NCBI GenBank assembly: GCA_963751425.1
Contig: CAVVUF010000002.1
Coordinates: 124,001 to 188,000 of the forward strand
Length of the DNA stretch: 64,000 nt
Source: CAVVUF01 sp963751425
GTDB lineage: Bacteria > Chloroflexota > Anaerolineae > Anaerolineales > UBA4823
Reading direction: 5' to 3'
Part shown: positions 16,438-24,487 of the stretch, in pieces
How positions within the stretch are numbered: the first letter of the stretch is position 1
How the letters are laid out: every line of letters starts with the position of its first letter
The notes under the pieces: generated by a model
The model's input: the letters and a program-made list of their open reading frames with translations, nothing else
What the model was told of the DNA's origin: nothing
Databases searched by the model: none
Program-made: the position numbers and the translations under genes

Positions 16438-17946
16438 ATGGAATTCGAAACAAAGTTAAATCAATTGAAGGAAATACTGGGAGAGGTTGTGGATCTGAAC
16501 GCTGTCGGCGCTCTGTTGGGTTGGGATCAGCAGACTTACATGCCGCGCGGCGGTGCAGAGGCACGTGGCTACCAGTCAGCAACGATCGGTAAGATTGCCC
16601 ACGAGAAATTTATCTCTGAAGAAGTGGGAAAGCTTTTAGATGAATTAATGCAAGCTGCAGCAGACCTGGATCCTGATTCGGATGAGAGGCGTTTAATTAA
16701 AGTGACCAGGCGCCTTTATGATAAGGAAGTCAAGGTGCCTACAGAATGGGTCATGGAGTTTGCGCAGGTGACGACTGCCGCGCATCAAGCCTGGGGAGAG
16801 GCACGCGCAGAGAATAATTTCTCTAAGTTCCAACCTTTCCTGGAGAAGGTTGTCGATCTGCGCAGGCGTTATGCGGAGATCTTTGCTCCGTATGACCACA
16901 TTTATGATCCACTTCTGGATGATTTTGAGCCGGGTTTGAAAACGGCCGATGTGAAAGCCATCTTTGATACACTCCGCCCGCAGCAGGTGGAGCTGATCAA
17001 AGCCATCCAGTCAGTCCCCCAGGTAGATAGTTCCTTCTTGCACCAGAAATTTGACGAGCAGAAACAGTGGGACTTCGGTGTTGAGGTTATCAGCAAGTTT
17101 GGCTTTGATTGGAACCGCGGCAGGCAAGACAAGTCGCTGCATCCTTTCACGACAGGTTTCAGCATCAACGATGTGCGTATCACGACGCGGGTAAATCCGG
17201 ATTACTTGAACATGGCTCTGTTCGGTACCATGCATGAAACAGGACACGCATTGTATGACCTGGGGAGTGATCAAAAATACGAACGATCGCCACTGTCAGG
17301 CGGCGCCTCGCTGGCGATCCACGAATCGCAGTCCCGCATGTGGGAGAACCTGGTAGGGCGCTCCCTGCCCTTCTGGGAATATTTCTATCCCCGCCTGCAG
17401 GAATTCTTCCCCAGCCAATTGGGCAATATTTCGTTGGATAAGTTCTATAAGGGTATCAACCGCGTAGAACCATCCTTAATCCGTGTGGAGGCGGATGAGG
17501 CTACTTATAACCTGCATATCATGCTGAGGTTGGAGATCGAGATTGCCCTGATGGAGGGTACCCTGGCAGTTAAAGACCTCCCTGAAGCCTGGAACAGCCG
17601 CGTGCGCGAGTATCTGGGCTTGACACCACCCAATGATGCCCAGGGTGTTTTGCAAGACATTCACTGGTCCGGTGGGATGATCGGTTATTTCTCGACCTAT
17701 GCCTTGGGCAACCTGGTCTCAGCTCAGCTCTGGGAGCGGATTAACCAGGATATACCTGATTTGCCCGAGCAGATCCGGCAAGGCAAGTTTGATGCTTTGC
17801 TGGGATGGCTGAGAGAAAATATCCACCGTCACGGATCAAAATATGAACCTCAGGAGCTGGTCCAGCGCGTTACAGGTTCAAAAATTGACCCGGCGCCCTA
17901 TATGCGTTATTTAAAGGCAAAGCTTGGGAAGGTGTATGGGTTGTAA
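16438..17946 (+). CDS. Metallocarboxypeptidase, peptidase family M32
   Basis: 502 residues from the ATG at 16438, which has AGGAGAG 3 nt upstream. The Zn-binding HExxH lies in GTMHETGHALYDLGS. Further M32 landmarks are LLGWDQQTYMPRGGAEARG near the N-terminus, KSLHPFTTGFSINDVRIT before the metal site, IHESQSRMWENLVGRS after it and DIHWSGGMIGYFSTYALGN near the C-terminus. It is a cytoplasmic broad-specificity carboxypeptidase (Taq carboxypeptidase type). Length is normal for the family. It follows the serA-like gene and overlaps the start of the lipoprotein gene. Confidence 0.95.
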   Translation: MEFETKLNQLKEILGEVVDLNAVGALLGWDQQTYMPRGGAEARGYQSATIGKIAHEKFISEEVGKLLDELMQAAADLDPDSDERRLIKVTRRLYDKEVKVPTEWVMEFAQVTTAAHQAWGEARAENNFSKFQPFLEKVVDLRRRYAEIFAPYDHIYDPLLDDFEPGLKTADVKAIFDTLRPQQVELIKAIQSVPQVDSSFLHQKFDEQKQWDFGVEVISKFGFDWNRGRQDKSLHPFTTGFSINDVRITTRVNPDYLNMALFGTMHETGHALYDLGSDQKYERSPLSGGASLAIHESQSRMWENLVGRSLPFWEYFYPRLQEFFPSQLGNISLDKFYKGINRVEPSLIRVEADEATYNLHIMLRLEIEIALMEGTLAVKDLPEAWNSRVREYLGLTPPNDAQGVLQDIHWSGGMIGYFSTYALGNLVSAQLWERINQDIPDLPEQIRQGKFDALLGWLRENIHRHGSKYEPQELVQRVTGSKIDPAPYMRYLKAKLGKVYGL

Positions 17947-19060
17947 ACCAACCCTTGTTATAAACCAACCCGGGTTGTTAGTCCTAACCTGGAAAAGCTC
18001 TGCTGACCATCCACCAAAGCTTGCAGGCTTCCGATCGCCTGTTTGGGTGATTGCATGGATCTTGGGAGGCTTGTGCCTCGCGGGCTGCAGCCGGCTGCGC
18101 GCGCCTGCAGCTCCAACCCTGGTGCCGACGGAATATCTGCCGACCATGATTGCCTTGACCATCGAGGCCCGGCTGACCGAAGACCTTTTGCCAGCAGCGC
18201 AGGGTGAGCAACCCACCCTTAAGCCGACAAATTCCCTTCCACGTACGGCCACTCCGGCGCCGGGGAAGGCTTCTCCCACTGGTCAGCTTGTAACGCTTGC
18301 CAGCACGCTCACCCCGACTCAAATTCCAAACTCTGCTTCGGCTACGCCTGCCCCTGGTCGGGCAACACGCACGCCAACATTAACGCCAACTTTGAGCATC
18401 CCAGAAGCACAGATCCAGATCCGCCAGCCAGGGCCTCTTTCGAAGGTAACCTCACCGATCAACGTGTATGGCAACCTCAAACCGGGAAGCACGGGGCGTG
18501 TGCGGCTGGAGCTGATAGGGGAGGGAGGGCGATTACTGGTACGTAAGCTGATAAACTATCGCACCGATATCGGCCGCCTCGGATTGTCAGAAGAGGTGGA
18601 TTACGAAATCAGCGCAGTAGCTGAAGTTGGCCGGCTGCAGATCAGCACCTATGACCAGCATGGGCGTATGGAAGAGCTCTCGTCGGTGGATTTGTTATTG
18701 CTCTCGATGGGGGAAGCGGACTTGAATCCGCCCGGGCCGCTGACGGAGCCAATTGTTATTCAAGAGCCGCTGCCCAATAAACTAATCCAGGGAGGCACGG
18801 TGTTGGTCTCTGGCCTGGCACGCGTTTCCAGCGACCAACCTTTGCTAATTGAATTGATCGCGGCAAACGGAAGCGTGGTCGGATACCGCCAGGCAGGGGT
18901 CACGGTTGATCCGACGGGGGAATACACACCCTTTATGGTTGACGTGCCTTACCAGATCAGTGAGCCAACCTGGGTGCGGTTGACGGTGAAGGAGATGAGC
19001 AGCGGGAGGATCGAAGGCGTGATCCAACTGACAAGCCTGGAAGTATTGCTAAGTCCATAG
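17936..19060 (+). CDS. Putative lipoprotein with Pro/Thr-rich linker and Ig-like domains
   Basis: A hydrophobic segment ending LCLAGC is a good lipobox, but it sits about 45 residues from the ATG at 17936 (GGAAGG 3 nt upstream), so translation may start later. A Ser/Thr/Pro-rich linker (about residues 60-155) leads to two beta-rich modules, the first starting IQIRQPGPLSKVTSPINVYG and the second VIQEPLPNKLIQGGTVLVSG. The two openings are related, which suggests duplicated Ig-like domains exposed on the surface. It overlaps the end of the M32 gene by 11 bp. No enzymatic motif is seen. Confidence 0.6.
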   Translation: MGCKPTLVINQPGLLVLTWKSSADHPPKLAGFRSPVWVIAWILGGLCLAGCSRLRAPAAPTLVPTEYLPTMIALTIEARLTEDLLPAAQGEQPTLKPTNSLPRTATPAPGKASPTGQLVTLASTLTPTQIPNSASATPAPGRATRTPTLTPTLSIPEAQIQIRQPGPLSKVTSPINVYGNLKPGSTGRVRLELIGEGGRLLVRKLINYRTDIGRLGLSEEVDYEISAVAEVGRLQISTYDQHGRMEELSSVDLLLLSMGEADLNPPGPLTEPIVIQEPLPNKLIQGGTVLVSGLARVSSDQPLLIELIAANGSVVGYRQAGVTVDPTGEYTPFMVDVPYQISEPTWVRLTVKEMSSGRIEGVIQLTSLEVLLSP

Positions 19061-19134
19061 ATAGTTGACCTTTCTGGTGATTTCAAATAAAATTTCTCTA
19101 TTACCGGTGAATATCTTAAAAGGAGAAAGAGCTT

Positions 19135-20465
19135 ATGACAAAATCGCAGTTCCCTCCAAGCGTGCAGCTTTTTTTACTGATATACCTGATGACAAGTGGA
19201 ATAACTGGCGCTGGCAGTTGAGCAACCGCATCAACACGATTGAAGAGTTCGAGAAAGTGATCCCGCTGACGGAGAGCGAACGCAAGGCCCTTTCTTCGCC
19301 GGGTCTTTTTCGAGTGGATATCACCCCCTATTACATCTCATTGATCGACCCAGATGATCCAGATGATCCTGTGCGCAAACAGGTGGTGCCGACGGCAGGC
19401 GAGCTGGTGCCTTTCAGGGCGATGATGGAGGATTCTTTGTCAGAAGACCGTCATTCGCCGGTACCTGGGCTGGTGCATCGCTATCCTGACCGGGTGCTGA
19501 TGTTGGTGACTACCCAATGTGCCACGTACTGCCGGTACTGCACACGCTCGCGCATCGTCGGCGATCCCTCAGCCACCTTTTCGCGGGCTGAGTTTGAGAT
19601 GCAGCTCGAATATCTAAAGCGCACACCGCAGGTGCGTGATGTGCTGCTCTCGGGCGGGGATCCGCTGGTGCTGGCGCCAAAAGTGTTGGAAGAAATCCTC
19701 AGCCGCCTGCGCGAGATCCCGCACATTGAGATTGTGCGCATTGGCTCGCGCGTGCCGGTCTTTATGCCCATGCGTGTGACCGATGACCTGACCGATATGC
19801 TGCAAAAGTATCACCCGCTGTGGATGAACATCCATGTGAACCATCCGAATGAAATCAGCGCGGAGCTGGAGGAAGCCTGCGATAAGCTGACTCGGGCGGG
19901 CATTCCGCTGGGCAACCAGTCTGTGCTCCTGGCGGGTGTTAACGATAATGTCCACATCCAGCGCGAGCTGGTGCAGAAGCTGGTGCGCATCCGGGTCAGG
20001 CCATATTATCTCTACCAGTGCGACCTGGTTGAAGGGGCGGGGCATTTCCGCACGCCGGTGGCAAAGGGCATCGAGATCATGGAAGGGCTGCGCGGGCATA
20101 CCTCCGGGTACGCCGTGCCCCAGTACATGGTCGACGCGCCGGGCGGCGGCGGGAAGATCCCGGTCTCACCGCAATACCTGATCAGCATGTCTGACCATAA
20201 GATCATCCTGCGCAATTTTGAGGGCTTAATCACCACCTACGAGGAACCTTTAGATTACCTGCCCGAAAAAGCTGCCAAGCCGCGCATCAAGCGTCCCGAA
20301 CCGGGGCAGGCAGGCGTGCATGGCTTGCTGGAAGGTGAGCAGATGTACATCAAGCCGGAAGGGTTCGATGAGCTGCATGACCGGGGTGGTATCCAGCATC
20401 GTTTGAAAGATGCCAAGAAATGGATACCACTGGGGATTGGTCCCGGTGAGGAGAAGAAAGAATAG
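19135..20465 (+). CDS. kamA: KamA-family radical SAM aminomutase (lysine 2,3-aminomutase-like), frame change near the start
   Basis: The radical SAM cluster motif is CATYCRYC. KamA landmarks follow: VLLSGGDPL, RIGSRVPVFMP, RPYYLYQCDLVEGAGHFRTPV, GHTSGYAVPQYMVDAPG and the PLP lysine in GGGGKIPVSPQY. It would interconvert L-lysine and L-beta-lysine or act on a related amino acid. The only good start (AAAAGGAGAAAGAGCTT-ATG at 19135) is in a different frame from the main body. The frames join if the ribosome steps back one base at T7 (19169-19175), giving MTKSQFPPSVQL, then F(F/L)TDIPDDKWNNWRW. In the body frame upstream there are only TTG (19065) and GTG starts without a ribosome site. Confidence 0.85.
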
Positions 20466-20483
20466 GAAATCGCAAGCAGTCCA

Positions 20484-22319
20484 TTATTCGTTAATACCCT
20501 TCCAGAGCTGCTGCATCTCTGAGCTGCTTGCCAGCAGATCATCCAGCTTCCCCTGCGCCTCGATCCTGCCATCTTTCAAAACGATGATATGGTCGGCGCG
20601 GCGCAGAGCCGGGTGGCGATGCGATACCACCAGGCAGGTCAGACCGCCACTAGCCGCAGCGCGTCGTTCGTCCAGCCGCTTCCAAAGCTGTTGCTCAGTC
20701 TCTACGTCTAATGCGGACGACAGATCGTCAAATACCAGCAGCTCAGGATCGCGCACGAACATGCGCGCCGCCGCGGAACGCTGTACCTGCCCACCCGACA
20801 GGCGTACCCCACGCGGGCCAACCAATGTATCCAGCCCTTTCTCCAATACGGCCACGTCAGGTTCCAGCACACTGGAATAGAGCGCGCCAGGCAAGTCGAC
20901 TTTGTCTTCCGGCAGCCCCAGCAGGATATTCTCCCGCAGCGGTTCCGAGAACAGGCGCGGCACCTGGGAGATCATGGCGCAGCGCGGCGGGCGGAAAAAG
21001 GCTGCCGGGTCATTCACCAGATGCGCATTCCAGCGAATCTCACCTGAATCTGGGTTGAGCAGGCCGCTCAGAATCCGTGCCAGGGTGGATTTTCCACTGC
21101 CCACTCGTCCGGTGACCACCACGAAATCGCCGCGCCGCAGTCGAAAGGAAATCCCTTCCAGACCCCGTCCAGATTCGGAAGCCGTGTAACAGTAACTCAG
21201 GTCGCGTACTTCGAGTGACTCCAGCCGGTCAGCAGGCGTCTTGACCGGGAAAATCACCTCTGGCAGCGGGCCTCTGTCATAGATGGGATGCGACTCCACC
21301 AGCACCGAGGGCGGCTCTGGGCGGATCAGCTCCATCAGGCGCTCGATCGAGACTGCCTGGGTCTTGTAATCGCCGTAGAAAGTGCCGATCTCTGAGGGCA
21401 CCTGGGTGGTAAACCACAGGTAGCTGACAAACAGGGCAAAATCGCCCACGGTAAACGTGCCCTGGCCGATGACCGTCCCGGCCATCAGCAGCATCACTCC
21501 AATGCCGAAATTAACCACCGAATTATTGAGCGCGGAGAGCAGGCCGCGATAAAACACCTGCTGCACTTCTACCTGGGCGCGGGTATGATTGAGCGCACCC
21601 AGATGATCGACCATGCTCGCCTCAGCCCCGGCCACCTTCACCGCCTGGACGGCGTCTAAAACCTCGCCCAGGAAGCCCGTGGAAGCGTCCAATGCCTGCC
21701 GGCCCCGCCTGTAGGTGCCCAACAAGCGGCCCCAGGCCAGCCGGCTGAGGATGATAATGCTGAACAGAGGGATAAAGATCATCAGCGTAATGGCCAGGTT
21801 GATGCGTGCCATGATCACCACGGCGATGGCCGCGGCGATCCATTTCCCCACCTGGTCAGGGATCCAGGTAGGGAAGTCGGTGATCTCTCCCATATCCTCA
21901 TGATAGTTGAAGCGGTTAAGCGCTTCGCCTGAAGAGACCGGCAGAGGCTGGTCGCTGCGCCGCCGCAAAATGCTGGCCATCAGGTTGGACCTCAACAGTG
22001 AGCTGAGCAGCAGCCGGAAGGTCATGCCGTAATACTCATAGCCGATGGCGATAAACAGGCGCGCGATCTCGATGCCCAGGTACAGGGCGATCATGCCCCA
22101 TAGAAAGGTCACTTCGCTTTGCGCCTCCTGCCCCGACAGGTGGTCAAAGATCGCTTTGACGATCAGCCCCGGAACGAGCTGCTCGGCAAAGATCAACAGT
22201 GCAAATAGGAAGTGCAGCGTGTACACTTTCCACTGGTTTTGGATCATCAGCACAGTAAGCTTCCAGGTGGGGATGGTGGCTTTGGCCTGGGTTGGGTTGG
22301 TTTGAGGAATGCTGGTCAT
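20484..22319 (-). CDS. Heterodimeric ABC exporter subunit 2 (permease-ATPase), degenerate Walker B
   Basis: 611 residues from the ATG at 22319, which overlaps the partner stop by 4 bp; an open extension to 22697 is only a shadow of the partner gene. An N-terminal six-helix exporter domain (about 30-310) leads to an ATPase domain with GRVGSGKSTLARIL, signature VRLSGGQVQRSAAARM, and Walker B LLVFDDLSSALD. Asp replaces the catalytic Glu of Walker B, typical of the non-hydrolysing site in BmrCD- or TM287/288-like pairs. The H-loop VVSHRHPAL is present. Likely multidrug or lipid export. Confidence 0.88.
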   Translation of the reverse strand: MTSIPQTNPTQAKATIPTWKLTVLMIQNQWKVYTLHFLFALLIFAEQLVPGLIVKAIFDHLSGQEAQSEVTFLWGMIALYLGIEIARLFIAIGYEYYGMTFRLLLSSLLRSNLMASILRRRSDQPLPVSSGEALNRFNYHEDMGEITDFPTWIPDQVGKWIAAAIAVVIMARINLAITLMIFIPLFSIIILSRLAWGRLLGTYRRGRQALDASTGFLGEVLDAVQAVKVAGAEASMVDHLGALNHTRAQVEVQQVFYRGLLSALNNSVVNFGIGVMLLMAGTVIGQGTFTVGDFALFVSYLWFTTQVPSEIGTFYGDYKTQAVSIERLMELIRPEPPSVLVESHPIYDRGPLPEVIFPVKTPADRLESLEVRDLSYCYTASESGRGLEGISFRLRRGDFVVVTGRVGSGKSTLARILSGLLNPDSGEIRWNAHLVNDPAAFFRPPRCAMISQVPRLFSEPLRENILLGLPEDKVDLPGALYSSVLEPDVAVLEKGLDTLVGPRGVRLSGGQVQRSAAARMFVRDPELLVFDDLSSALDVETEQQLWKRLDERRAAASGGLTCLVVSHRHPALRRADHIIVLKDGRIEAQGKLDDLLASSSEMQQLWKGINE

Positions 22320-24223
22320 GCTAATGCCTCCTCTAACCCGGTTTGCAGCAGGTGATAGAAGCGCGAAGTGATGTCGCTCGCCAACACGAGGCGCGGGCCG
22401 TATTCCACCACGCAGCCGTCCTCCAGGATCAGGATATCGTCTGCGCGCTGGACGGTCTTCAGCCGGTGAGCGATCACCACGCCTGTGCGTTCTGCGAACA
22501 GGTGATCCACCGCCCGTTCCATCAGCGTTTCCGTGGCCGGGTCCAGCCGCGAGGAAGCCTCGTCGAGAATTACCAGCCCGGGGTCCTTTAGGAATACTCT
22601 GGCGAAGGCCAGCAGCTGGGCCTCGCCTGCCGAGAGGTTCTGGCCTCCGGTCAGCGGCGTATCCAGCCCGTTGGGCAGTGCCTGTGCCCATTCCCATAGG
22701 CGCAGCTGCTTGAGTACACGCTCCAATTGCTCATCTGGGATGGCACGGTTGAAAAAGGTCAGGTTATCGCGCACAGTCGCCTGGAATAACTGCACATCCT
22801 GGGTCACCATAGCCACCCGCTGGCGCAAATCATCCAGCTGTACCTCGCGCAGGTCCACCCCGCCCAGCCGGACTGAGCCCTGGTCAGGGTCATACAGGCG
22901 GAAGAGCAGACGGGTGAGGGTGGATTTACCCGAACCGGTGCGGCCCAGGATCCCCAGCACCCGCCCGGGCTGGATCTCAAAGCTGACCCCGGTCAGGGCA
23001 TTACCCTGGCCACAGCCGTTTTTTTCACTCACCCCAGGACTGCTGGCGTCGCCAACGGCGTTTTTACTGCCGTTCTGGCGATCATCGTATTGGAACGAGA
23101 CCTCCTGGAAGCTCACCGGCAAGGGACCGCGCGGCAGCGTATTTCGCCCGTCTGCAGCCTCGTGTTGCGGATCGGCCACCTGCGGTCGCAAGGTGAACAG
23201 ATCGCTGATGCGCTGGATATTGGCCGAAGCTTGCTGTAAATCTTCCACCTGCCCGCGGATGCTTTGTAATGGTCCAGAGAGCATCCCCACGTAATAGGTG
23301 ATCAGATAAGCTGTTCCCAGGCTGGCCTCCCCTTGCATGTACAGGATCACGCCGACAGCCAGGCCGGCGGCATAACCCAGCACGTACACCAGGTTGGTAA
23401 GGTTGTAGTTCAGGCTGGAAAACACGGCTGCCGCACGGGTCTTGCGTGTAAAGTCGCGCATATATTCGTACAGGCGGCGCATAACATAGGACTCAGCCCC
23501 TGCGGCGCGGATTTCTTCCGCGCCGCTGATGCGCTCTTCGATAAAACCGTTCAATAGTGCGCTGGCCTGGCGTTCGTCTGCCCAGCGCGGCACTGCCAGA
23601 TGTTGGATCCAGCGCAGCACCAGCAGGGTCAGCAGGGTATAAGCTAGCATGCCCAGCCCGACCCAGACATTCTCACGGAACAACAGCAGCAAGATGCCCA
23701 GGACGAGTAAACCGTTGCCTAGCAGGTTCACCACGAATTCGGAGAAAAAGTTAGCTAACTGGCTCGCATCACCATCGATACGCTCGATTAACTCGCCGGG
23801 TGTATGTTCCTTGTGAAAAGACAAATCCAGGTGCAGGCAGTGCAGCACCAGGTCTGCCCGCAGATGGTTGGTAGCCGTCCAACTCACCCGCTGGCTGGCC
23901 ACGGTAGCTGCCAGCTGCGCTGCCTGCTGGAGCAGGGCAAAGGCAATGAAAGCCAGGGCTGCCAGCACCAGAGCACGTGTGGAACCGCCAGACTGGGCAG
24001 TGGCACTGGCAGTAGCAGTGGCACTGGAGGTGGCTGTGTCGATGAAGTAGCGGATGACCTGCGGGTTGAGCAGCTGCAGGCCGATGCTGCCCAGGAGCAA
24101 GACCGCCATCCAGGCGACCCTTCTGCGTTGAGGAAGCAGGTAGTGGGAAAGCAGCTGACCATGCTTGGCGAAGAACATGGCAGGCTGTTTTGGTACAGAG
24201 GTTTCAAGTGTAGAGGTAACCAT
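22316..24223 (-). CDS. Heterodimeric ABC exporter subunit 1 (permease-ATPase)
   Basis: 635 residues with an exporter-type membrane domain (about 35-330). A low-complexity Ser/Ala/Thr stretch lies between helices 1 and 2, and an unusual insertion of about 25 residues sits between the first ATPase strand and Walker A. ATPase motifs: GRTGSGKSTLTRLLF, Walker B LVILDEASSRLD with the catalytic Glu, and a degenerate signature NLSAGEAQL. With subunit 2 this gives one consensus site (this Walker B plus the LSGGQ of subunit 2) and one degenerate site. The ATG at 24223 has GGAG close upstream. Transcription passes through the leader at 24258-24425. Confidence 0.88.
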   Translation of the reverse strand: MVTSTLETSVPKQPAMFFAKHGQLLSHYLLPQRRRVAWMAVLLLGSIGLQLLNPQVIRYFIDTATSSATATASATAQSGGSTRALVLAALAFIAFALLQQAAQLAATVASQRVSWTATNHLRADLVLHCLHLDLSFHKEHTPGELIERIDGDASQLANFFSEFVVNLLGNGLLVLGILLLLFRENVWVGLGMLAYTLLTLLVLRWIQHLAVPRWADERQASALLNGFIEERISGAEEIRAAGAESYVMRRLYEYMRDFTRKTRAAAVFSSLNYNLTNLVYVLGYAAGLAVGVILYMQGEASLGTAYLITYYVGMLSGPLQSIRGQVEDLQQASANIQRISDLFTLRPQVADPQHEAADGRNTLPRGPLPVSFQEVSFQYDDRQNGSKNAVGDASSPGVSEKNGCGQGNALTGVSFEIQPGRVLGILGRTGSGKSTLTRLLFRLYDPDQGSVRLGGVDLREVQLDDLRQRVAMVTQDVQLFQATVRDNLTFFNRAIPDEQLERVLKQLRLWEWAQALPNGLDTPLTGGQNLSAGEAQLLAFARVFLKDPGLVILDEASSRLDPATETLMERAVDHLFAERTGVVIAHRLKTVQRADDILILEDGCVVEYGPRLVLASDITSRFYHLLQTGLEEALA

Positions 24224-24257
24224 AGACTCCGTTATTTTACTGTCTTAATATGAATCG

Positions 24258-24283
24258 AAAAAGCCACGGCAACACCCGCGGCT
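24258..24283 (-). terminator. Intrinsic terminator in the leader of the ABC exporter operon
   Basis: On the minus strand AGCCGCGG (24283-24276), loop GTGTTG and CCGTGGCT (24269-24262) form an 8-bp stem with one G-U pair, directly followed by a run of five T. It lies 35 nt upstream of the exporter start codon, so it would act as an attenuator rather than as an operon end. Confidence 0.75.
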
Positions 24284-24374
24284 TAACGATAATAAGCCAG
24301 GGGCTGAGGTGCCCGTGGCCGAGTTTAATTAGAGATTACGATGAGAATTAAACCTAGACCGTGAGGCGCACCTC
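24280..24374 (-). promoter_or_regulatory. Alternative RNA structures of the exporter attenuator
   Basis: Three competing elements on the minus strand: GAGGTGC (24374-24368, inside the leader peptide) pairs with GCACCTC (24312-24306). GTTTAATT (24353-24346) pairs with AATTAAAC (24330-24323). GGCTTA (24298-24293) pairs with TAAGCC (24285-24280), the 5' part of the terminator, so it is a candidate antiterminator. A ribosome paused on the peptide would mask the first arm and could shift the balance. The logic is inferred; the complementarities are exact. Confidence 0.6.
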
Positions 24375-24425
24375 GTGAGAATGGGTGGAGGACAATGAAA
24401 AGTAAGCTGACATGTAGGTGCGCAT
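24354..24425 (-). CDS. Leader peptide of the ABC exporter operon (19 or 23 residues)
   Basis: An open frame in the leader starts at ATG 24425 or, more likely, at ATG 24413, and ends at TAG 24356-24354. The shorter form reads MSAYFSLSSTHSHEVRLTV. AAAGGA lies 11 nt before ATG 24413. The 3' third of the frame is itself one arm of the leader RNA structure, as expected for a sensor peptide in ribosome-mediated attenuation. An analogous arrangement controls bmrCD in Bacillus subtilis through the BmrB peptide. I know of no identical peptide. Confidence 0.6.
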   Translation of the reverse strand: MRTYMSAYFSLSSTHSHEVRLTV

Positions 24426-24458
24426 CCTTTCGAAGTTAATTGGAGAAAATATATCCTA

Positions 24459-24487
24459 ATTTATCACGGACCTGGAGGAGCTGTCAA
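24459..24487 (-). promoter_or_regulatory. Promoter for the exporter leader
   Basis: TTGACA (24487-24482, overlapping the end of the polymerase gene) is followed after 17 nt by ATAAAT (24464-24459). A start near 24452 would give a leader of about 230 nt that includes the peptide, the paired arms and the terminator. Confidence 0.5.

Noticed and set aside
19176..19225. Stimulatory hairpin (AACTG/CAGTT) downstream of the kamA slippery site
   Set aside because: The stem is only 5 bp and starts about 27 nt after the heptamer, beyond the usual 5-9 nt spacing, so it is not evidence for programmed frameshifting.
22320..22697. N-terminal extension of the second ABC subunit
   Set aside because: It overlaps the ATPase end of subunit 1 and is Arg/Gly/Pro-rich nonsense. 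The ATG at 22319 has the ATGA overlap and gives normal exporter length.
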